NCBI GenBank assembly: GCA_965220665.1
Contig: CBDCQQ010000005.1
Coordinates: forward strand, 2,170,001-2,234,000
Direction: 5' to 3'
From: JAJDZL01 sp965220665
Lineage (GTDB): Bacteria > Pseudomonadota > Gammaproteobacteria > Arenicellales > JAJDZL01
Length of the DNA stretch: 64,000 nucleotides
In this document: positions 1-8,749 of the stretch, one piece after another
Layout of the letters: every line of letters starts with the position of its first letter
Position numbering within the stretch: position 1 is the stretch's first letter
The notes under the pieces: generated by a model
Told to the model about the DNA's origin: nothing
The model's input: the letters and a program-made list of their open reading frames with translations, nothing else
Databases searched by the model: none
Program-made: the position numbers and the translations under genes

Positions 1-1
1 A

Positions 2-205
2 CTTGCCCGCAGAACACTGCCAAATGACAAAATTATGCTGGGTTGCGCCCGTCCACTGGGTCCGCACAAGGTAAAGATAGACCGAGCAGCAATTGATTCC
101 GGATTGAACGGAATCGCCTATCCGGCGGATGGTATCGTCAAATATGCCGAGAGCAGAGGGCTCAAACCCGAATTCATTAACGCCTGCTGTGGCGTGAGCT
201 GGTAA
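2..205 (+). CDS. Radical SAM protein, C-terminal end only (LipS-like pair, upstream member)
   Basis: This is the last 67 codons of a gene that begins before the window; the frame is open from base 2 to the TAA at 203-205. The visible end reads CARPLGPHKVKIDRA, then a segment typical of the closing strands of a biotin-synthase-like barrel, and finishes with a Cys-Cys pair (ACCGVSW). It ends 24 bases before a second radical SAM gene on the same strand, so the two are probably co-transcribed. Paired radical SAM genes of this type are the LipS1/LipS2 lipoyl synthases found in sulfur oxidisers that use the sHdr pathway. That assignment is inference, because the catalytic CxxxCxxC part of this protein is outside the window. 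Confidence 0.5.
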   Translation, partial: LARRTLPNDKIMLGCARPLGPHKVKIDRAAIDSGLNGIAYPADGIVKYAESRGLKPEFINACCGVSW

Positions 206-229
206 ACCACTACAATTCAAGGACCGTAC

Positions 230-1339
230 ATGGCAACAACTGGAATTCCGACAAAACTGCAGGAGCAGCACTACCAGATTAGTCCGGACTATGTTCGGAT
301 CAGTGTAGCAGCTGCGATAGAACTTGGTCTTGCACCGGGGCGAATAAATGGCTGCAGCTGCAATTGCATTAATCTGCTGCAGAACTATCCACAGGGCTGC
401 GCGGCAAATTGCTCGTATTGTGGACTGGCTCGAGAACGGCCGGGTTTGGCTGAAGAAAACAGTTTTATCCGGGTTGACTGGCCACTTTATGAAACAGACC
501 TGGTTGCTGAAAAAATTGCGCAGAAGGAGGCAGAATCGTCAGTAGGGCGGGTTTGTATTGCCCAGGTTCAGGATCATCGCGCAACACGCGATTTGATTGA
601 TATGGCAGACCGCGTTCACAAAGCCGCACCCGAAGTTCCAATTTCTGGACTGGTAACTGCAACACTGCTGGACGAAGATGACCTTCACGAAATTAAGCAG
701 GCAGGCGTCGACATTATTGGTGTCGGATTGGATGCAGTATCTGAAGATCTGTTTCTACGAACTCGTGGCAAGTTGGCAAAAGGACCTCATCGGTGGGACC
801 AGCATTGGGAAATCGTTCGGGCCGCAAGGCGAATTTACGGGCCAATGAAAGTCAATTGTCATTTGATTGTTGGGTTGGGAGAGACGGACAAGGAAATGTT
901 CGATATGATCTTCCAGTTGAAATCTGAGCAGATTGCTGGCTATCTGTTCTCATTTAATCCTGAACCAGGCACAGAGATGCAGGATGTGCCGCGTGCTCCA
1001 CTGGAGCGCTGGCGCCGCATTCAATACGTCAAGTACTTGATTGAAAACTGCGATTTGCCGCCCGATGCGCTTGAATTCAACGACGCTGGGGACCTGGTTC
1101 GGCTGGCTCCAGAGACTAATTCTGCAAAACTGGCATTTGACAGCGGATTGGCATTTATGACAAATGGCTGTCCTGACCGCGAAGGAGTCATGGCCTGTAA
1201 TCGTCCATATGGTTCATACAGACCGGGTGAGGAATATCGAGACTATCCGTTTCTACCTGACAGCCAGGAACGAAAAATTATTGCGAGTCAGACAAAACTG
1301 AATGAAATTTGGGATATTGCCGATCAACAGTTATCTTGA
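230..1339 (+). CDS. Radical SAM enzyme, probable LipS-type lipoyl synthase subunit
   Basis: A 369-residue radical SAM enzyme. The cluster-binding motif CAANCSYC (CX3CX2C, Cys57/61/64) is preceded by three further cysteines at 42, 44 and 46 (CSCNC), which probably hold a second iron-sulfur cluster. A third cysteine pair lies near the C-terminus (NGCPDREGVMAC). Motifs such as GVDIIGVGLDAV and HLIVGLGETDKEM are typical of the biotin synthase/lipoyl synthase branch. The ATG at 230 has an AAGGA ribosome site six bases upstream. It follows another radical SAM gene by 24 bases. The LipS1/LipS2 pair inserts two sulfur atoms into octanoyl-protein and replaces LipA in many sulfur oxidisers. The pairing, the extra cysteines and the sox genes 52 kb away support that reading, but another sulfur-inserting radical SAM pair is possible. 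Confidence 0.6.
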   Translation: MATTGIPTKLQEQHYQISPDYVRISVAAAIELGLAPGRINGCSCNCINLLQNYPQGCAANCSYCGLARERPGLAEENSFIRVDWPLYETDLVAEKIAQKEAESSVGRVCIAQVQDHRATRDLIDMADRVHKAAPEVPISGLVTATLLDEDDLHEIKQAGVDIIGVGLDAVSEDLFLRTRGKLAKGPHRWDQHWEIVRAARRIYGPMKVNCHLIVGLGETDKEMFDMIFQLKSEQIAGYLFSFNPEPGTEMQDVPRAPLERWRRIQYVKYLIENCDLPPDALEFNDAGDLVRLAPETNSAKLAFDSGLAFMTNGCPDREGVMACNRPYGSYRPGEEYRDYPFLPDSQERKIIASQTKLNEIWDIADQQLS

Positions 1340-1959
1340 GGATACTCTTGATTCTGAAATCAATCAAGAAGCCAAAATTTTCATTTCGAAGTTGCACTGA
1401 TTAAAAATTACACATACAGAGGCGGTTGCGCTATCAAAGAGCTAAGCAAACCAAGCGATTTCAAATGCATGGAATGAACTGTCCCAAGATATCCTTGAAA
1501 ACACCACGATTGGGGTTTCCTGAACGAGATTCTTACAGTCTTACAGCTTCCACCCCAACTGCAACTCCCCTTTATCTAGGGTTGTTATGGGTGCCTAATT
1601 CCTACCAGTCAACTCAATATATTCATTTATTATCAATAAATTAAAACTGATACTGCTGCCTGGCTAAGGCTGAGCTGATACCTCGGCAACATAGCAATTG
1701 TGTGTGTGAATTCCGGTGACAAATCAGATGGCCCGGATCAGTTAAGTGTCCTGTCGAAAGGGTTGATTACGATCCGCTGACATTATTAATGGGCCGACCT
1801 GATAAATGAATACCGCTGATGCGCTCATCTCGGTGATTGAGACAGTGGTGAATTTAACGATTATCCCGTCAAGGGTGATCGTCGGCATCGTCTTTTGGTA
1901 CCCCTCTGGGTTGATCTGGTGCTCAAACCGCAATGCAATATTTAAACCAGCAAAAGTAC
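1340..1959. other. Non-coding or decayed stretch, no supported gene
   Basis: About 620 bases between the radical SAM gene and the abiE promoter. Short open frames occur on both strands (for example 1742-1975 minus and 1806-1997 plus), but they overlap each other, lack ribosome sites and show no recognisable domain. I see no tRNA-like fold and no convincing terminator. Confidence 0.5.
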
Positions 1960-2016
1960 TTGACTTTAAGGTCAAACTACTATATAAACGTCCTTAGGAC
2001 GTTTATATAGTAGTTT
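1960..2016 (+). promoter_or_regulatory. Promoter with overlapping 43-bp palindromic operator of the abiE operon
   Basis: TTGACT at 1960-1965 and TATAAA at 1983-1988 are separated by exactly 17 bases, a strong sigma-70 promoter. A perfect inverted repeat with 21-base arms and a one-base centre spans 1974-2016 and covers the -10 box; its core is TATAAACGTCC-T-TAGGACG. AbiEi antitoxins are known to repress their own operon by binding inverted repeats over the promoter. The palindrome ends 22 bases before the antitoxin ATG at 2039. The same promoter/operator occurs again at 3999-4056. Confidence 0.85.
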
Positions 2017-2038
2017 TGAGGTCTTATTTTTTATTTTA

Positions 2039-2923
2039 ATGCGTAATCAAAAGCTTACACGCGCTGAAAATTATCTTGTCGCCGCGCTAAGAGCAACAAA
2101 TCTGCCCGCCGTCACTCCGTATAAGTTATTCCGTTTAGTTGAGGCCATGTATCGAGAGGGGCAAAACCTCTACCTGAAACATGACCAGCCAGAACTGAGT
2201 GACTACCTCAGGTTTGTTAAAAATCTAGTCAAGGCCAAACAGATTAGACATGACAACGACTATGGTAGCCGGCTTATTCGCATTCTTGATGCGCCTGAAC
2301 ATTCGGGCGAGGAAATGGTCTGTTTAGTCGATCCGCTGTGCTATGTATCTCATCTGTCAGCTATGCAAAGATGGGGATTGACTGACCGCTCTCCTAGGGT
2401 TCTTACCTGCACCAGAATTCCTAGGGGGAAATCGGCAAACGCTCAACTTGCAGAGATCATGGCAAACGATCCTGGCCCATTGCCGCCTAAACGCGTCCGT
2501 CTCCATTTCATTACACATCCCAAAAGGGTTCGAGGTCGGCTGCTTCACATAGTTGAAAGCAAAAAAGTAGGTGCTTGCGTGAATGTGCCAAATACCAACA
2601 TCCGTTTAGCGACAATCGGCCAGACTTTTCTTGATATGCTGCAGCACCCGCGTCAGTGCGGAGGTATGTCTCATGTCTTGGATATCTATGACAAATATGC
2701 ATCGGACTGGACCGAGGAAATAATTACGTCCGTTGATTCATGCAATAGCAACCTCGCCAAAGTTCGCGCGGGTTATATCTTGGAGGAGCATTTGGGGATT
2801 GATGACAAAAGAATTGAGTCCTGGAAAGTTCTGGTGCAAAGAGGCGGTAGCCGAAAACTTGATCCTAGCAAGGATTACACTCCAAATCACTCCAAAACGT
2901 GGATGATTTCGATCAATGTATGA
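2039..2923 (+). CDS. abiEi: AbiEi-type antitoxin / autorepressor
   Basis: A 294-residue protein resembling the AbiEi antitoxin of type IV toxin-antitoxin systems. It opens with a winged-helix-like region (TRAENYLVAALRATNLP, then YKLFRLVEAMYREGQNLY), the usual DNA-binding part, followed by the AbiEi C-terminal domain (MVCLVDPLCYVSHLSAMQRWGLTDRSP). The ATG lies 22 bases after the palindromic operator; no good ribosome site is visible close to it (GAGGT is about 17 bases upstream), so translation may start inefficiently. The stop overlaps the toxin start by eight bases, the standard arrangement for coupled antitoxin-toxin pairs. In the family the antitoxin reverses the toxin's nucleotidyltransfer effect without direct binding and represses transcription. 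Confidence 0.8.
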   Translation: MRNQKLTRAENYLVAALRATNLPAVTPYKLFRLVEAMYREGQNLYLKHDQPELSDYLRFVKNLVKAKQIRHDNDYGSRLIRILDAPEHSGEEMVCLVDPLCYVSHLSAMQRWGLTDRSPRVLTCTRIPRGKSANAQLAEIMANDPGPLPPKRVRLHFITHPKRVRGRLLHIVESKKVGACVNVPNTNIRLATIGQTFLDMLQHPRQCGGMSHVLDIYDKYASDWTEEIITSVDSCNSNLAKVRAGYILEEHLGIDDKRIESWKVLVQRGGSRKLDPSKDYTPNHSKTWMISINV

Positions 2924-3791
2924 ATCTAACATTAAAGTCAATATCACTGAATGGATCGACAATGTTAAGGCGGATCCGATAGCTCACGGTCAACGTCAAA
3001 TTACTGAAATCATTTTGCACGCCATTTCAATGACACCGTTTCTGGCGAACCGGCTGTATATGAAAGGAGGATTACTGATGGGTCTTGGATATGGTAGCGT
3101 TCGCCAGACCACCGATATCGATTTCTCAGCTTCATCGGAATATCTTCCAGATAATCATACTGCAGACGAACTGTGCAATCATTTGAATCCTGCTTTGCGC
3201 CGCGCGGCAGCAACACTTGGCTATGCAGACTTTGTCCTACAAGTGCAGTCAATAAAAGAGCAGCCGCATAAGCGATATCCAAACGCTAGATTCCCCGCAC
3301 TGGAAGTAAAAATTGGTTATGCAACCCGCGGCACGACCCAAGAAGATAGACTCAAAGAAAAACAAGCGAGCAATTTCGTCCAACTCGATATTAGCTTTAA
3401 GGAAAAAACGAGCAGGGTTCAGACTTTAGAATTGGCTGAAGGGACAACGCTGTTGGCCTACTCCCTTAACGATATGATCGCGGAGAAATATCGCGCAGTC
3501 CTCGAGCAAAGCGAGCGTAATCGTTACCGCCGTCAGGACGTCTATGACCTGAGAATTCTGATCGAGGTGCCTGGATTAGATCCTACCGAGATCGTCAATT
3601 CCCTCTTTCAAAAATGTGAGTACAGAGAAATTGTTCCAACACCCCACTCAATCTTAGATTCCGAAATCAAAAGACGATCTGGATCTGAATGGCACACACT
3701 AGAACTTGAGATTCTGGATCTACCGGATTTTGAGGACTGTTTCAAACCGGTGGCTGATTTCTATCTTCGATTACCCTGGCCCGTGTCCTAG
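2916..3791 (+). CDS. abiEii: AbiEii-type nucleotidyltransferase toxin
   Basis: A 291-residue AbiEii/AbiGii-family protein. The nucleotidyltransferase signature is visible: KGGLLMGLGYGSVRQTTDIDFS, with the glycine-rich loop and the DxD metal ligands at about residues 50-70, and a conserved later segment (SLNDMIAEKYRAVLEQ, then RQDVYDLRIL) carrying the helper acidic and lysine residues. AbiEii toxins transfer nucleotides to RNA and stop growth, giving abortive phage infection or plasmid/island maintenance. The ATG at 2916 overlaps the antitoxin stop by eight bases, implying coupled translation. The catalytic residues are intact, so the toxin is probably active. Confidence 0.8.
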   Translation: MYESNIKVNITEWIDNVKADPIAHGQRQITEIILHAISMTPFLANRLYMKGGLLMGLGYGSVRQTTDIDFSASSEYLPDNHTADELCNHLNPALRRAAATLGYADFVLQVQSIKEQPHKRYPNARFPALEVKIGYATRGTTQEDRLKEKQASNFVQLDISFKEKTSRVQTLELAEGTTLLAYSLNDMIAEKYRAVLEQSERNRYRRQDVYDLRILIEVPGLDPTEIVNSLFQKCEYREIVPTPHSILDSEIKRRSGSEWHTLELEILDLPDFEDCFKPVADFYLRLPWPVS

Positions 3792-3998
3792 CACACAATC
3801 CAAGTCTCTCACCTCGCTCCGACAACATTGTTGCCAGGGGTTCGCGCGCCTCATTCAAAACCATGGTACAGTCCTTTTAACCATGCTTGCGGTTCCTTAA
3901 AATATCAGCCGCAATCATTAGTTAACTGCTCGTACAACTTGACTTCTTGGAACTCATCCATCAAATGTTACTAACGAAAACTATCCCCTTATTTTTAC

Positions 3999-4056
3999 TT
4001 GACTTTTGAGAAACAATACTGTATAAACGTCCTTAGGACGTTTATACAGTATTGTT
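3999..4056 (+). promoter_or_regulatory. Second copy of the abiE promoter/operator (45-bp palindrome)
   Basis: TTGACT at 3999-4004, a 17-base spacer and TATAAA at 4022-4027 repeat the layout of the copy at 1960. The palindrome spans 4012-4056 with 22-base perfect arms around one central T. The inner 25 bases are identical to copy 1. The outer arms differ, but each change is matched on the opposite arm, so dyad symmetry is kept. It precedes a broken antitoxin fragment and reads toward the ABC transporter operon. Confidence 0.8.
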
Positions 4057-4272
4057 GTGCTCATAAATTTTATATTTATTCATAATCAAAGACTTACATG
4101 TGCTGAACATTATCTTATCGCCGCACTTAGAGTAACAAATCTTCCCGTCGTCACTTCATACAAGTTGGCCCGTTTGCTTGAGACCCTGTATCGAGAGGGG
4201 CAAAACCTCTACCTGAAACATGACGAGCCAGAGCTGAGTGACTATCTTAGATTTTGCAAAAATTTTGCGTAA
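4057..4272 (+). pseudogene. Truncated duplicate of the abiEi antitoxin N-terminus
   Basis: Codons from 4078 onward match the first ~62 residues of the antitoxin at 2039 (for example YREGQNLYLKH, then EPELSDYLRF, are shared), then the frame stops at 4272. The codon aligned with the original ATG is ATT, so the native start is lost; a GTG at 4057 keeps the frame open. Only the N-terminal winged-helix part could be made. The fragment plus its intact operator suggest a segmental duplication of the abiE promoter region followed by decay. If translated it could still bind the operator or titrate antitoxin; that is speculation. Confidence 0.75.
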
Positions 4273-4558
4273 TCTCCATACCTGTAATGGATTATCAAAT
4301 TTTCGGACAATCGCTTAATAATTCTCAATTACAGAATTTGAGATTGTAATATTCAACAATGTAAGCTCGAAGCTACGGGTTGTTCGGCAAGCAGCCAGCC
4401 GGATGCGTACCGACCAAAAATTGGGCGCTGCAAAAATCCCTAGCGCAAGGATATTTTTGCAATGTTGGCGTTAATTTGTGCTATTGTATTGAGTCCATCA
4501 TTCAATGAGATGAATCTATTCGATCCATTTAATTTTGATACTTAGAAGGAGGCAAAAT

Positions 4559-5710
4559 ATGGCTATTCATACGTCAAGACGTAACTTTCTGCAAACCACC
4601 GGAGCATTTGCTGCAGCATATGCGATGGGTACGTTTCCGGGCCTTGCGCATGCAGCCCGTGAGAAGGAACTTAACATTTTTTGCTGGGAAGGCTACAACT
4701 CGGACGATGTGTTAGACCCATTTCGAAGGGAGTTTGATGCGACAGTTCGTGCTGAAGGTTTGACCTCAGATCCCGATGCTGTAAATAGACTTCGGGCGGG
4801 TGAAACTAATGTTTGGGACTTGATAAACGTCAACAACCCATGGGCCAGGGAAATGATGTGGCCAGAAGGGTTAATCCTTGATCTGCCGCGAGATCGTTTT
4901 GAGCCGTTCTTCGAGAAAATGATGCCTGCTTTTCATCCTCCGTATTCATGGGCGATGGACAAGACAGGTGAGCATTTGCTGGGCGTAACGCAACGATTCG
5001 GTCCATTTAATTTTGTTGTCAATACGGACAAAATTTCACGTGCTATGGCAGAAGACCAGGGCTTCAAGCTGTTCTTGGATCCAGCTATGAAAGATCGCTA
5101 TGGCGTTCTTACTTATGACAACTGGAATATTTACCATATGTGTGTCGCCGCGGATGTCCATCCTTTCAAGGTGCACACACCGGAAGAAATATCGGCATTC
5201 AGCGATATGGCACGGCAGATATTCAATGGTGCAAAGATTTTGACTGACGACCTGGTCGCCATGAACCTGGCTCTGATCAACGGCGAGATTGATGCATACT
5301 TCACCGGTGGTACCTACACCGCGTCTCCAGCCCGCTACGACGGCTACAATAACGTTCGCGGCATTACACCAGCTTCTGGTCCGATGGACGGGAAGGGTGG
5401 AATTGTCTGGATTGAATTGACTTCTGTTGTGAACCATCCACAGGTGTCGCCATTGGCAGAGGAATTTCTTGCCTATATCCAACGTCCGGATGTCAGTAAA
5501 AATGTTGCATTTGCTGAAGGTACGTATAACCCAGTGACTCAGATGGGTTCCGCTGATGTGCTCGGTGCTTTTGATTCCGATGAACTGGACGCAATTCAAT
5601 GGGATACATTGGAAGAAGAAATGGCCCGATCAGCAGATTACGACATCAATCCCGACTACGCAGAAATGTATGAGCATTATTCTGCTGCGAAGCGGGAACG
5701 GGAAGCCTAA
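4559..5710 (+). CDS. Tat-exported spermidine/putrescine-type ABC substrate-binding protein
   Basis: A 383-residue periplasmic binding protein of the PotD/family-1 type. The ATG at 4559 is chosen because a strong AAGGAGG site ends six bases before it. The N-terminus carries a twin-arginine signal (TSRRNFLQTTG) and a cleavage region near AHAAR. The mature part begins LNIFCWEGYN, a typical start for polyamine-binding proteins, and includes the GGTYTASPARYDGYN and GGIVWIELTSV regions that line the pocket. It is followed by an ATPase and two permeases, forming a complete importer. The substrate is not shown by sequence: polyamines are usual, but other amines or amino-sugar-like compounds are possible. 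The duplicated abiE promoter 500 bases upstream points toward it. Confidence 0.85.
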   Translation: MAIHTSRRNFLQTTGAFAAAYAMGTFPGLAHAAREKELNIFCWEGYNSDDVLDPFRREFDATVRAEGLTSDPDAVNRLRAGETNVWDLINVNNPWAREMMWPEGLILDLPRDRFEPFFEKMMPAFHPPYSWAMDKTGEHLLGVTQRFGPFNFVVNTDKISRAMAEDQGFKLFLDPAMKDRYGVLTYDNWNIYHMCVAADVHPFKVHTPEEISAFSDMARQIFNGAKILTDDLVAMNLALINGEIDAYFTGGTYTASPARYDGYNNVRGITPASGPMDGKGGIVWIELTSVVNHPQVSPLAEEFLAYIQRPDVSKNVAFAEGTYNPVTQMGSADVLGAFDSDELDAIQWDTLEEEMARSADYDINPDYAEMYEHYSAAKREREA

Positions 5711-5765
5711 TCGTTACTTCCACATAATATGCAGACATGGGATCTTTGCATGGAGCCCATAGTGT

Positions 5766-6842
5766 ATGAATGAAGTGCCGTTGGGTTTTTTAGAGCTAAG
5801 AGGTGTAACAAAGCAATTCGGTGAATTTACCGCTCTTGATGATGTAAACCTCAGCATTTCTGAAGGGGAATTTTTCACGCTGGTCGGTCCGTCGGGCAGT
5901 GGGAAAACCACTCTAATTCGCATACTGGTGGGGATGGATAGCCCCACCAGTGGCGATATTGCTCTCCGAGGGGATGTCATCAACGACGTTCCGGCGAATC
6001 GACGTCCGACGTGCATGGTGTTCCAGAACCTGGCGCTGTTTCCTCACAAGACTGTGGGACAGAATGTCGAATTCGCCATGAAAATCGCTGGAGTCGCTGC
6101 TTCAACGCGGCGCGAGCGAGCACTTGAGCTGTTAGAGCTTTTGCGCCTGCCAGCCGATTTTTACAGCAAAAGAATCAACCAGTGCTCAGGTGGAGAGCGT
6201 CAAAGGATTGCACTTGCCCGCGCATTGGCGTTCGATCCCGAAATTCTGTTTTTTGATGAACCACTGTCTGCGCTCGACTTTCGTCTGCGCAAAACGCTGG
6301 AGAAGGAACTAAAGGACATCCATCGGGAGACTGGAAAGACATTTGTGTACATCACCCATTCGTTGGAAGAGGCAATGGTGATGAGCGACCGAATTGGGAT
6401 CCTGAATCACGGAAAACTGATTCAAATTGGCAGCCCAGACGATATTTACAACCGACCTCTGAACAAGTTTGTCGCACAGTTCATGGGAGAGGTCAACACT
6501 TTGGCTGTTGAAAAAGCAGGAACTGGTAAAGTCAAGGACAATACGACCGGCAGCCTGTACGAGATTTCCGAAAACGGACAGGAGTTTGAATCTGGATTTA
6601 TGATCATTCGCCCCGAAGTCATGAAAATTGGTAGTGCGGCGGATGCTCTTCCCAACCGGATTCAAGGCGTGTTGTTCAACGACTACGCTCTGGGTTCTCG
6701 AATACAGTATCAAGTTCGAAGTTCTGATGGTGAAGACCACTGGTTGGTTGAGAGATTACAGGACGATCCATTTTCTGGTAACGCTGGTGAGCCCGTAACG
6801 ATAGGCTGGCGAGCAGATGACTCAATTCTGGTTTCTTCCTGA
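5766..6842 (+). CDS. ABC transporter ATPase, PotA type
   Basis: A 358-residue importer ATPase. Walker A is GPSGSGKTT at residues 41-49, the signature is CSGGERQRIALARAL (first residue Cys rather than the usual Leu), Walker B is ILFFDEPLSALD, and the switch histidine lies in VYITHSLEEAM. The C-terminal ~110 residues form a TOBE-like regulatory domain (FMIIRPEVMKIG). It sits 55 bases after the binding-protein gene and 44 before the first permease, as in pot operons. It energises uptake through the two membrane proteins downstream. Confidence 0.9.
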   Translation: MNEVPLGFLELRGVTKQFGEFTALDDVNLSISEGEFFTLVGPSGSGKTTLIRILVGMDSPTSGDIALRGDVINDVPANRRPTCMVFQNLALFPHKTVGQNVEFAMKIAGVAASTRRERALELLELLRLPADFYSKRINQCSGGERQRIALARALAFDPEILFFDEPLSALDFRLRKTLEKELKDIHRETGKTFVYITHSLEEAMVMSDRIGILNHGKLIQIGSPDDIYNRPLNKFVAQFMGEVNTLAVEKAGTGKVKDNTTGSLYEISENGQEFESGFMIIRPEVMKIGSAADALPNRIQGVLFNDYALGSRIQYQVRSSDGEDHWLVERLQDDPFSGNAGEPVTIGWRADDSILVSS

Positions 6843-6886
6843 TTCTCAGTCCAAGATACTGATCATCATCAAACCAATTTAGCACC

Positions 6887-7747
6887 ATGAAATCATTCTC
6901 TGACTGGATTCGTCAACCAGGTTTGTTGAATGCAGTACCGGTCGGCCTATTTCTGCTTGTTGGATTTGCAGGACCGTTGGTATTGGTTCTGCTCTACAGT
7001 TTTATGCCGCCGAAAACCTTCACGCTCAACCAGGTCCCGACGTTAGAGAATTACCTGTCAGTCGTAACGCAGAGCTATTACATTTCATTTGGCTGGTCGT
7101 TGATACTCGCGGTCATCACCGTTGCGTTGCTGCTGGTCATCACTTATCCGATCGCGTATGGCATGACAAAGTTGTTTAATCGGTGGGCAACACTGATTAC
7201 GATTTTGGTCGCATTGCCTCTGCTCATCTCGGAAAACATTCGATTGTTTGGCTGGGTTTTGCTTTTGCTCAAAAATGGCGTGATTGATGGATCTTTACAG
7301 TATTTGCTTGGTGTCTCACTATCCGGCTTGCTATACAGTGTTCCCGCTGTCGTTTTAGGTCTGGTATATGTCTATCTGCCGTTTATGCTTTTTCCACTGG
7401 TTATTGGCATGTCGATGGTTCCGAACTCCCTCAAGGAGGCTGCTTCAGATCTAGGTGCGTCCAGACTACAGATTTTTTGGGAGGTCGAGTTGCCCCTCTC
7501 CATGCCAGGCATTCTGATTGGCAGTCTGCTGGTCTTTATTCTGTCGCTTGGGTCGTTGGCTGAATCAAAAATTTTGGGTGGTCAAGTCATCGTTATGATT
7601 GCCGATGACATCGAATCCGCCTTTACTTTTGCGCAAAACTGGCCGAAAGGGTCGGTTTTGTCGGTGTTACTGATTACTCTTTCGTTGGTGATCATATTTT
7701 TTCTGTTTCGAAATATTGATCTTGATCGATTGGTTGGACGGCGTTAA
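6887..7747 (+). CDS. ABC transporter permease, PotB type
   Basis: A 286-residue inner-membrane permease with about six hydrophobic helices. The cytoplasmic coupling loop EAASDLGASRLQIFWEVELP (the EAA motif that contacts the ATPase) is near residue 185. It begins with a short cytoplasmic N-terminus and a first helix around AVPVGLFLLVGFAGPLVLVL. The ATG at 6887 follows the ATPase gene by 44 bases, and the next permease starts three bases after its stop. It pairs with that permease to form the import channel. Confidence 0.88.
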   Translation: MKSFSDWIRQPGLLNAVPVGLFLLVGFAGPLVLVLLYSFMPPKTFTLNQVPTLENYLSVVTQSYYISFGWSLILAVITVALLLVITYPIAYGMTKLFNRWATLITILVALPLLISENIRLFGWVLLLLKNGVIDGSLQYLLGVSLSGLLYSVPAVVLGLVYVYLPFMLFPLVIGMSMVPNSLKEAASDLGASRLQIFWEVELPLSMPGILIGSLLVFILSLGSLAESKILGGQVIVMIADDIESAFTFAQNWPKGSVLSVLLITLSLVIIFFLFRNIDLDRLVGRR

Positions 7748-7750
7748 CCT

Positions 7751-8566
7751 ATGAAATCGATGCTACAACGCAAGGTTGTTCGTGCGCTAATTGTCGTTTG
7801 GACACTCACAGTGCTGCTGTTTCTGTACATGCCGATGATGGCAGTCGTCATGGCATCGTTCACAAAGCAGCGATATTTTCGATTTCCGGTGAATGCTTGG
7901 GACACCCGCTGGTACGAGAAGGCTTTTGAGTCCTTGTCAGTTCGTGATTTATTCTGGACATCGTTCAGTGTTGCGCTGCTTGTCACGATACTTTCTGTGG
8001 TGCTGGCATTTTTCGGCGCACTTGCATTTGCCCGTTATGACTGGAAGGGGAGAAAGATGTATCAGAGAATTATTCTGCTACCTATATTCTTCCCTCAGGC
8101 TGTATTAGGTTTAGCTTTGCTTTTGTGGTTCTCATCGCTCGGCATCACAACAAGTTGGCACACAGCGGTATTTGCGCATATGATCTGGATTTTGCCCATT
8201 GTTACGCTGATCATGTCCATCCAGGTGTACAGCTTTGACCCGGTCTGGGAAGAGGCAGCCTATGATCTAGGTGCGTCTCGCTTACAGGTATTGAGGGAAA
8301 TTACATTGCCTATTTTGTCGCCTGGCATTATTTCAGGCGCAATATTTGCATTTTTATTGTCTTGGGGCAACTTTCCTCTTTCTCTATTTACCACGGGAGC
8401 TGATCAGACTATCCCTGAATGGCTCTACTCAAAAATGGTGTCCGGTTACACACCAATGGTTCCGACTCTAGGTTCTTTAACCATGGGTGGCGCGGCAGGG
8501 TTTCTGCTGATTGCGTTTCTGATTGTTCTGGCTGTTAGAAGATTGAGGGCCGGTAAGCCAGATTAG
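7751..8566 (+). CDS. ABC transporter permease, PotC type
   Basis: A 271-residue permease with about six membrane helices and the coupling motif EAAYDLGASRLQVLREITLP near residue 170. It starts three bases after the stop of the PotB-like permease, so translation is probably coupled. Together with 4559-7747 it completes a four-gene importer. The stop codon overlaps a small hairpin (8558-8576). Convergent beyond it lies an AraC-type regulator. Confidence 0.88.
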   Translation: MKSMLQRKVVRALIVVWTLTVLLFLYMPMMAVVMASFTKQRYFRFPVNAWDTRWYEKAFESLSVRDLFWTSFSVALLVTILSVVLAFFGALAFARYDWKGRKMYQRIILLPIFFPQAVLGLALLLWFSSLGITTSWHTAVFAHMIWILPIVTLIMSIQVYSFDPVWEEAAYDLGASRLQVLREITLPILSPGIISGAIFAFLLSWGNFPLSLFTTGADQTIPEWLYSKMVSGYTPMVPTLGSLTMGGAAGFLLIAFLIVLAVRRLRAGKPD

Positions 8567-8576
8567 CTGAATCTGG
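8558..8576 (+). terminator. Possible weak terminator hairpin after the permease operon
   Basis: CCAGATT / AATCTGG stem with an AGCTG loop, overlapping the permease stop codon. The nearest T-run (GATTTTTC) begins about 10 bases after the stem, so this is at best a weak intrinsic terminator. Confidence 0.3.
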
Positions 8577-8749
8577 ATTGCTCAGATTTTTCAGTGTCAC
8601 ACAACTGACTCTACGCACCTTGATGAATGGTGGTCAATCTTTTTGATTGAGTCAGTTTTAGAAAGTACACTTGAATTCCATTCTTGTAGTCGAACAATAA
8701 TTGTAGCCATCCTGGCACCCTAAAATATAGCTTGGCTGAGCGAATCAGC

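Noticed and set aside
1742..1997. Overlapping open frames on both strands before the abiE promoter
   Set aside because: They overlap each other, lack ribosome sites and show no recognisable fold; one runs into the operator palindrome.
1974..2016. The large palindromes at 1974 and 4012 as transcription terminators
   Set aside because: The stems are AT-rich, overlap a well-spaced -10 box and precede genes, so an operator explains them better.
5036..5599. A 187-codon minus-strand open frame inside the binding-protein gene
   Set aside because: It is antisense to a well-supported gene, has no ribosome site and no domain.
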